38,001 nucleotides of DNA from Imhoffiella purpurea. GTDB taxonomy: Bacteria > Pseudomonadota > Gammaproteobacteria > Chromatiales > Chromatiaceae. The position numbers and the translations under genes are program-made. The notes beneath the pieces were generated by a model that saw only the letters and a list, made by a program, of their open reading frames with translations, was not told where the DNA came from and searched no databases. The DNA lies in contig NZ_AONC01000066.1 of NCBI RefSeq assembly GCF_000585215.1, positions 1-38,001 of the forward strand, given 5' to 3'. The first letter of the stretch is position 1; each line of letters starts with the position of its first letter. Below are positions 35,019 through 38,001 of the stretch, in pieces.

Positions 35019-35953
35019 GGCTCGGCTCCGTCGGCATCGGTGGCGAGGACGAAGACGTCCTCCAGGCTCGGATGGACCGGCTGGACACGGGCCTCGACGC
35101 CGGCGGCCACCAGCGTCGAGCGTACCCGCTCGGGCGCGTCCTCGACCGCCTTGGCGACCAGCACCCGCAACCGCACCCCGAGCTGGGTGACGCTGAGGAT
35201 GGGCGCCAGTCCGTCCAACGCCGCGCGCGCGGGTCCGGGGGCGTCCGTCTCCACCTCCACCACCAGGGCCTCCATGCCGGCATAGAGCTGGGTCGGCGTG
35301 CCGTCGGCGACGATGCGTCCCCGCTGCAGGATCGCCAGACGGTGACAGCGCTCGGCCTCGTCCATGTAGTGGGTCGAGACCAGGATGGTGGTGCCCTCGG
35401 CGACCAGGGCGAAGAGGGTCTCCCAGAAGTCGCGCCGGCTCTGGGGGTCGACCGCGCTGGTCGGCTCGTCGAGGAAGAGTAGGGGCGGCGCGTGCAGGGT
35501 GGCGGCGGCGAGCGCGAGACGCTGCTTCTGGCCCCCGCTCATGGTGCCGGCGCGCTGGCGGCGCTGCTCGATCAGGTCGTAGCGCTCCAGCTGGGCCTCG
35601 ATCCGCGCGCGGCGCGTCTTGCGGGGCAGACAGTAGATGTCGGCGATGAAGCCCAGGTTCTCCTCGACGTCCAGGTCCTCGTAGAGCGAGAAGCGCTGGG
35701 TCATGTAGCCGATCTGCTGCTTGAGCGCGTCGGCGTCGCCCGGGACCGGATGTCCCAGCACCCGAGCCTCGCCCTCCGAGGGGGTGAGCAGACCGCAGAG
35801 CATGCGGATGGTCGTCGACTTGCCCGATCCGTTGGGTCCGAGGAAGCCGTAGATCTGGGCGCGCGGGACGCGCAGATCGATGTGGTCCACGGCGGTGAAG
35901 TCGCCGAAGCGGCGCGTCAGGCCGTGGGATTCGATTGCATAGTCGCTGTTCAT
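35015..35953 (-). CDS. ABC transporter ATP-binding protein (YbhF/drug exporter type)
   Basis: 312 residues from ATG 35953 (MNSDYAIESHGLTRRFG). Walker A GPNGSGKST (39-47), Q-loop GYMTQRFSLYEDL, signature MSGGQ (138-142), Walker B LLFLDEPTS (157-165) and H-loop His195 are all intact. A C-terminal extension of about 90 residues with a small regulatory fold follows, as in DrrA/YbhF-type ATPases. It energises the ABC-2 permease whose gene overlaps its stop by 4 bases. The protein is about half the length of E. coli YbhF, so it has a single ATPase module. A MITE-like repeat sits between it and the fusion-protein gene. Confidence 0.93.
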   Translation of the reverse strand: MNSDYAIESHGLTRRFGDFTAVDHIDLRVPRAQIYGFLGPNGSGKSTTIRMLCGLLTPSEGEARVLGHPVPGDADALKQQIGYMTQRFSLYEDLDVEENLGFIADIYCLPRKTRRARIEAQLERYDLIEQRRQRAGTMSGGQKQRLALAAATLHAPPLLFLDEPTSAVDPQSRRDFWETLFALVAEGTTILVSTHYMDEAERCHRLAILQRGRIVADGTPTQLYAGMEALVVEVETDAPGPARAALDGLAPILSVTQLGVRLRVLVAKAVEDAPERVRSTLVAAGVEARVQPVHPSLEDVFVLATDADGAEP

Positions 35954-35987
35954 CCTAGGCTCGGGTGTTGGACCTGGATTCGGGGAT

Positions 35988-36099
35988 TTGAACCGCAAAG
36001 GCGCGAAGGACGCGAAGGAAAACGGAGATTTGCTTCGTGGAGTCGCATCACGGGCAACATTTCGAAATTCTTTGCGCTCTTTGCGCCTTTGCGGTTCAA
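35988..36099. repeat. MITE-like palindromic element with 17-base terminal inverted repeats
   Basis: TTGAACCGCAAAGGCGC (35988-36004) is the exact inverse of the sequence at 36083-36099, and weaker pairing continues inwards (cgaaggacgcgaagg against tttgcgctctttgcg). Elements built on AACCGCAAAGGCGCAAAG are widespread intergenic repeats in bacteria. This one lies between the fusion-protein and ATPase genes of one operon and carries no gene. Its RNA would form a long hairpin and could alter expression of the downstream ATPase and permease. Confidence 0.75.
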
Positions 36100-36120
36100 G
36101 TTTTTTCTCCTGGGTATCCC

Positions 36121-37080
36121 TCAATGTTCGCCCGGAGCGTCGAGCTGGAAGCTGGCGACCAGCGGGACCCCGGCCGGCAGGGATTCGGGCGCGTCCTGGA
36201 GGTCGATCTCGGCCAGATAGGTTAGGCGTCCGCGATCGCGCTCGGTGAGGGCGTAGTAGGGCGTGAAGGCCGGATCGGCGAGCACCTTGCGCACCCGGCC
36301 GGCGAAGGGCGTTTCGAGACCGTCGACCGCGATGCTGGCGCCGGTGCCGGGCGCGACCCGGGCGCGGATCGTCTCGGGGACGTAGACCCGGGCATAGGGG
36401 CTGGGTCCGGCGAGCATCAGGGCGACCACCTTGCCGACGGCCGGCTGCTCGCCGAGACGGTAGGGCAGGTCGTCGAGCCGTCCGTCGCGTGGCGAGCGGA
36501 TGGTCAGGCGTTCGAGGTCGAGCCCCCGCTCGCGCTCGCTGGCGCGCGCCTGGGCCAGTGCCGCCCGGGCCTGGTCGAGCTCCTCGGCGGTGGTGCCGTG
36601 CTCCAGCTCGGCGAGCGCGGCGCCGGCCCGGTCCTGCTCGCTGCGCGACTGGTCGCGCAGACGGCGGGCGGCGTCCACCGAATCGGGGCTGGTGAGCTTG
36701 CGCTTCAGCAGGGCCGACAGCCGTTCGAGCTCGCGCTCGCGTACCGCCAGGTCGTCTCGGGCGCCGCTCAGTCTGGCCCGGGCCTCGGCTATGCGCTCGG
36801 CGCGCGGGCCGCGCTCGAGCTCGGCCAGGCGGGCCTCGGCCTGCTCGCGGGCGGCCTGCGCCGCGTCCAGTCGCGCCTGCGCCCGGCGTGGATCGAGCCT
36901 CAGGATGACCTCGCCCTCGGCGAGCCGGTCGCCCTCGCGGTGCCGGATCTCGACGATCGGCTCGGAGAGCTCGGCGATCAGCTCGACCCGGTCCCATTCG
37001 AGCGTGCCGACGGCCGTGTTCGGATCCTGGCCGCAGCCGGCGAGGCCGATCAGGGCGATCGATACCAGTGTCATTCTCAT
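36121..37080 (-). CDS. Membrane fusion lipoprotein of ABC exporter (YbhG/HlyD-like)
   Basis: 319 residues. The N-terminus is a lipoprotein signal with lipobox LAGC (Cys16). A biotinyl-lipoyl-like half (ELSEPIVEIRHREGDRLAEGEVILRLDPRRAQARL) is followed by a coiled-coil hairpin rich in Ala/Glu/Arg (about 70-185). The second half (LTIRSPRDGRLDDLPYRLGEQPAVGKVVALM) and a beta-barrel region come next. It would link the inner-membrane ABC complex to an outer-membrane channel. The ATG overlaps the stop of the tetR gene by 4 bases. The set TetR-HlyD-ABC-ABC2 resembles the E. coli cecR-ybhGFSR operon. No second permease is present. Confidence 0.9.
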   Translation of the reverse strand: MRMTLVSIALIGLAGCGQDPNTAVGTLEWDRVELIAELSEPIVEIRHREGDRLAEGEVILRLDPRRAQARLDAAQAAREQAEARLAELERGPRAERIAEARARLSGARDDLAVRERELERLSALLKRKLTSPDSVDAARRLRDQSRSEQDRAGAALAELEHGTTAEELDQARAALAQARASERERGLDLERLTIRSPRDGRLDDLPYRLGEQPAVGKVVALMLAGPSPYARVYVPETIRARVAPGTGASIAVDGLETPFAGRVRKVLADPAFTPYYALTERDRGRLTYLAEIDLQDAPESLPAGVPLVASFQLDAPGEH

Positions 37081-37730
37081 GGGTCCTCGTCCTCCGGTGG
37101 TGGCTTGGGTGGGGCCAGGAGCTGCAGGATCTGCTCGGACCAGCGTCCGGCGAAGGCGTCGTCGATCGGGATCCCCATGGCCCGCTCGACGACGGGCCGG
37201 GCGACGAAGGGATAGATGGTCAGACTGAAGAGGATGAGCGTGCCGAATCTGGGATCCAGGTCGTCCCTCAACTCGCCCTTGTCCCGCCCGCCGTCGATGG
37301 CGCGCCGGAGCGCGGCGGCGACCCGCGAGGCGAACTTCTCGATGAAGAGGTTGCGGAATTCGGACTCGCCGTAGAGCACCTCGCGGATGATGAGGTTGGG
37401 CAGCCAGGGATTGGCCGCGAGCGTCGCCGCGTGTCTGGGGATCAGGTCCTCCAGCCGGGCGACCTCGCCGCGCGCCTCGGCCTCCTCCAGGGTTCGGATC
37501 AGCGGACCGATGGTCTCCTGCAGCATGGCCTCGTAGAGCCCCCGCTTGTCGCCGAAGTAGTAGTTCACCATCGCCTGGTTGACTCCCGCCGCGCGCGCGA
37601 TCTCGCGGACCGAGACCCCCTTGAACGAGCCTTGTGCGAACTGATCGCGCGCCGCCGCGATCAGCGCCTGGCGCACCTCGTCCGGATCCTTGCGTCTGGG
37701 GCGTCCGGGGCCTGTCGTCGTCTTGATCAT
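37077..37730 (-). CDS. TetR-family repressor (CecR-like) of ABC efflux operon
   Basis: 217 residues from ATG 37730 (MIKTTTGPGRPRRKDPDEVR). The helix-turn-helix is clear (ALIAAARDQFAQGSFKGVSVREIARAAGVNQAMVNYYFGDKRGLYEAML). The ligand-binding C-terminal part resembles CecR/YbiH regulators (LIIREVLYGESEFRNLF). It heads the operon tetR-mfp-ABC-permease with 4-base overlaps to its neighbours. A perfect 16-base palindrome just before the start codon overlaps the predicted promoter, so it should repress its own operon until an effector binds. A longer upstream frame runs through tandem repeats and is rejected. Confidence 0.92.
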   Translation of the reverse strand: MIKTTTGPGRPRRKDPDEVRQALIAAARDQFAQGSFKGVSVREIARAAGVNQAMVNYYFGDKRGLYEAMLQETIGPLIRTLEEAEARGEVARLEDLIPRHAATLAANPWLPNLIIREVLYGESEFRNLFIEKFASRVAAALRRAIDGGRDKGELRDDLDPRFGTLILFSLTIYPFVARPVVERAMGIPIDDAFAGRWSEQILQLLAPPKPPPEDEDP

Positions 37731-37736
37731 GGGTAT

Positions 37737-37765
37737 ATTAAACGATCGTTTAAATAGTGCGTCAA
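37737..37765 (-). promoter_or_regulatory. Predicted sigma70 promoter of the tetR operon (leaderless)
   Basis: On the minus strand TTGACG (37765-37760) is followed after exactly 17 bases by TTTAAT (37742-37737), each matching five of six consensus positions. The ATG begins 7 bases after the -10 element, so transcription would start at or next to the start codon and the message would be leaderless. No ribosome-binding sequence is present there, which agrees. Confidence 0.6.
37738..37753. promoter_or_regulatory. TetR operator palindrome
   Basis: TTAAACGATCGTTTAA is a perfect 16-base palindrome that covers the -10 element and most of the spacer of the predicted promoter. Its position 7 bases before the tetR start codon is typical of an autoregulatory TetR operator. 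Confidence 0.75.
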
Positions 37766-37811
37766 GAAAGCTGTCAGCTTCCAGCCTCCAGCAGCCAGCT
37801 CGATACCCTTC

Positions 37812-37871
37812 GGCTGGCGGCTGGCGGCTGGCGGCTGGCGGCTGGCGGCTGGCGGCTGGCGGCTGGCGGCT
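37812..37871. repeat. Heptanucleotide tandem repeat GGCTGGC x8
   Basis: Eight perfect consecutive copies of GGCTGGC (37812-37867) plus a partial ninth (GGCT), upstream of the tetR promoter. It is non-coding in my annotation. Length variation among isolates is expected for such an array. Confidence 0.9.
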
Positions 37872-37942
37872 TTCACATCCATTTACAAAACGACACGAAT
37901 CATCGAGGACCGCCCATCCTGGGCACACATCCGCCCTCTAGC

Positions 37943-38001
37943 ATGCGAATCGTCGCCACCGTGTCGGCGGGCTCGCTCGCCGACACGGTGGCTCGGTTCG
38001 T
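37943..38001 (+). CDS. Possible start of a truncated gene at window edge
   Basis: An ATG at 37943 opens a frame (MRIVATVSAGSLADTVARF) running off the window. The residue pattern looks protein-like, but no ribosome-binding site is visible and the family is not recognised. The same bases form a 14-base perfect stem (37956-37991). Confidence 0.3.
   Translation, partial: MRIVATVSAGSLADTVARF
37956..37991. other. Long perfect hairpin at window edge
   Basis: CCACCGTGTCGGCG (37956-37969) and CGCCGACACGGTGG (37978-37991) pair perfectly with an 8-base loop. A 14-base GC-rich stem is strong enough to be a terminator core or a repeat element; the sequence ends before any T-run could be judged. Confidence 0.5.

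Noticed and set aside
35954-36997. Apparent fusion of the fusion-protein region to the ABC ATPase in one long minus frame
   Set aside because: The upstream part is the wrong frame of the HlyD-like gene and the MITE-like repeat; the ATPase has its own ATG at 35953.
37812-37871. CRISPR-like repeat array
   Set aside because: Units are 7 bases with no spacers; it is a simple tandem repeat and no cas genes are nearby.
37731-37928. 66-residue N-terminal extension of the TetR protein
   Set aside because: Runs through the GGCTGGC array, the promoter and the operator palindrome; the TetR family normally starts at the later ATG.

Overview
The window is GC-rich (mostly about 65% by eye) apart from one AT-rich gene. 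Its gene families (DASS/SLC13 carrier, MocR regulator, complete chemotaxis operon, CecR/YbhG-like efflux operon) fit a gammaproteobacterium. A purple sulfur bacterium of the Chromatiaceae type is my best guess, but this is an inference without database support. The first 16 bases are a pure G run that looks like a contig-end artefact.

Layout. (1) 1-4100, all on the minus strand: a TerD protein, three consecutive TerY-like von Willebrand A (vWA) proteins, and a PP2C-type phosphatase cut by the window edge. This is a Ter-linked stress or phosphosignalling module; the kinase that usually completes it would lie beyond position 1. (2) 4351-7154, minus: a radical SAM protein with a B12-binding-like N-terminus, and a membrane fatty-acid desaturase. 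(3) 7263-11502, plus: an RND efflux adaptor and pump with no outer-membrane channel gene. (4) 11589-14120: a branched-chain aminotransferase-like enzyme divergent from a MocR-type regulator, with clear operator-like repeats between them. (5) 14450-25790: a chemotaxis region. A PAS-containing receptor converges on a minus-strand operon STAS-CheA-MCP-CheW-CheR-CheB, and a Cache/PAS receptor lies upstream of that operon. No cheY, cheZ or cheD is present. (6) 26147-31902, an accessory stretch: a 5'-truncated class D beta-lactamase copy, a ferredoxin-nitroreductase, a DASS/SLC13 carrier with a LysR regulator, an intact class D beta-lactamase and a UPF0175-type small protein. (7) 32105-33694: a strikingly AT-rich foreign gene for a phospholipase D (HKD)-like protein of unknown C-terminal architecture. 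(8) 33908-37730, minus: tetR - membrane fusion lipoprotein - ABC ATPase - ABC-2 permease. The permease is frameshifted by an extra 7-base repeat unit. A palindromic operator covers the predicted tetR promoter.

The most unusual points are these. The AT-rich HKD gene has an acidic internal repeat and sits beside inverted repeats. Three different heptanucleotide tandem arrays lie within 6 kb, one of them breaking the ABC permease frame in a way that loss of one unit would restore. The tetR gene has a predicted leaderless, operator-covered promoter. The MocR operator carries motifs that recur upstream of the desaturase.
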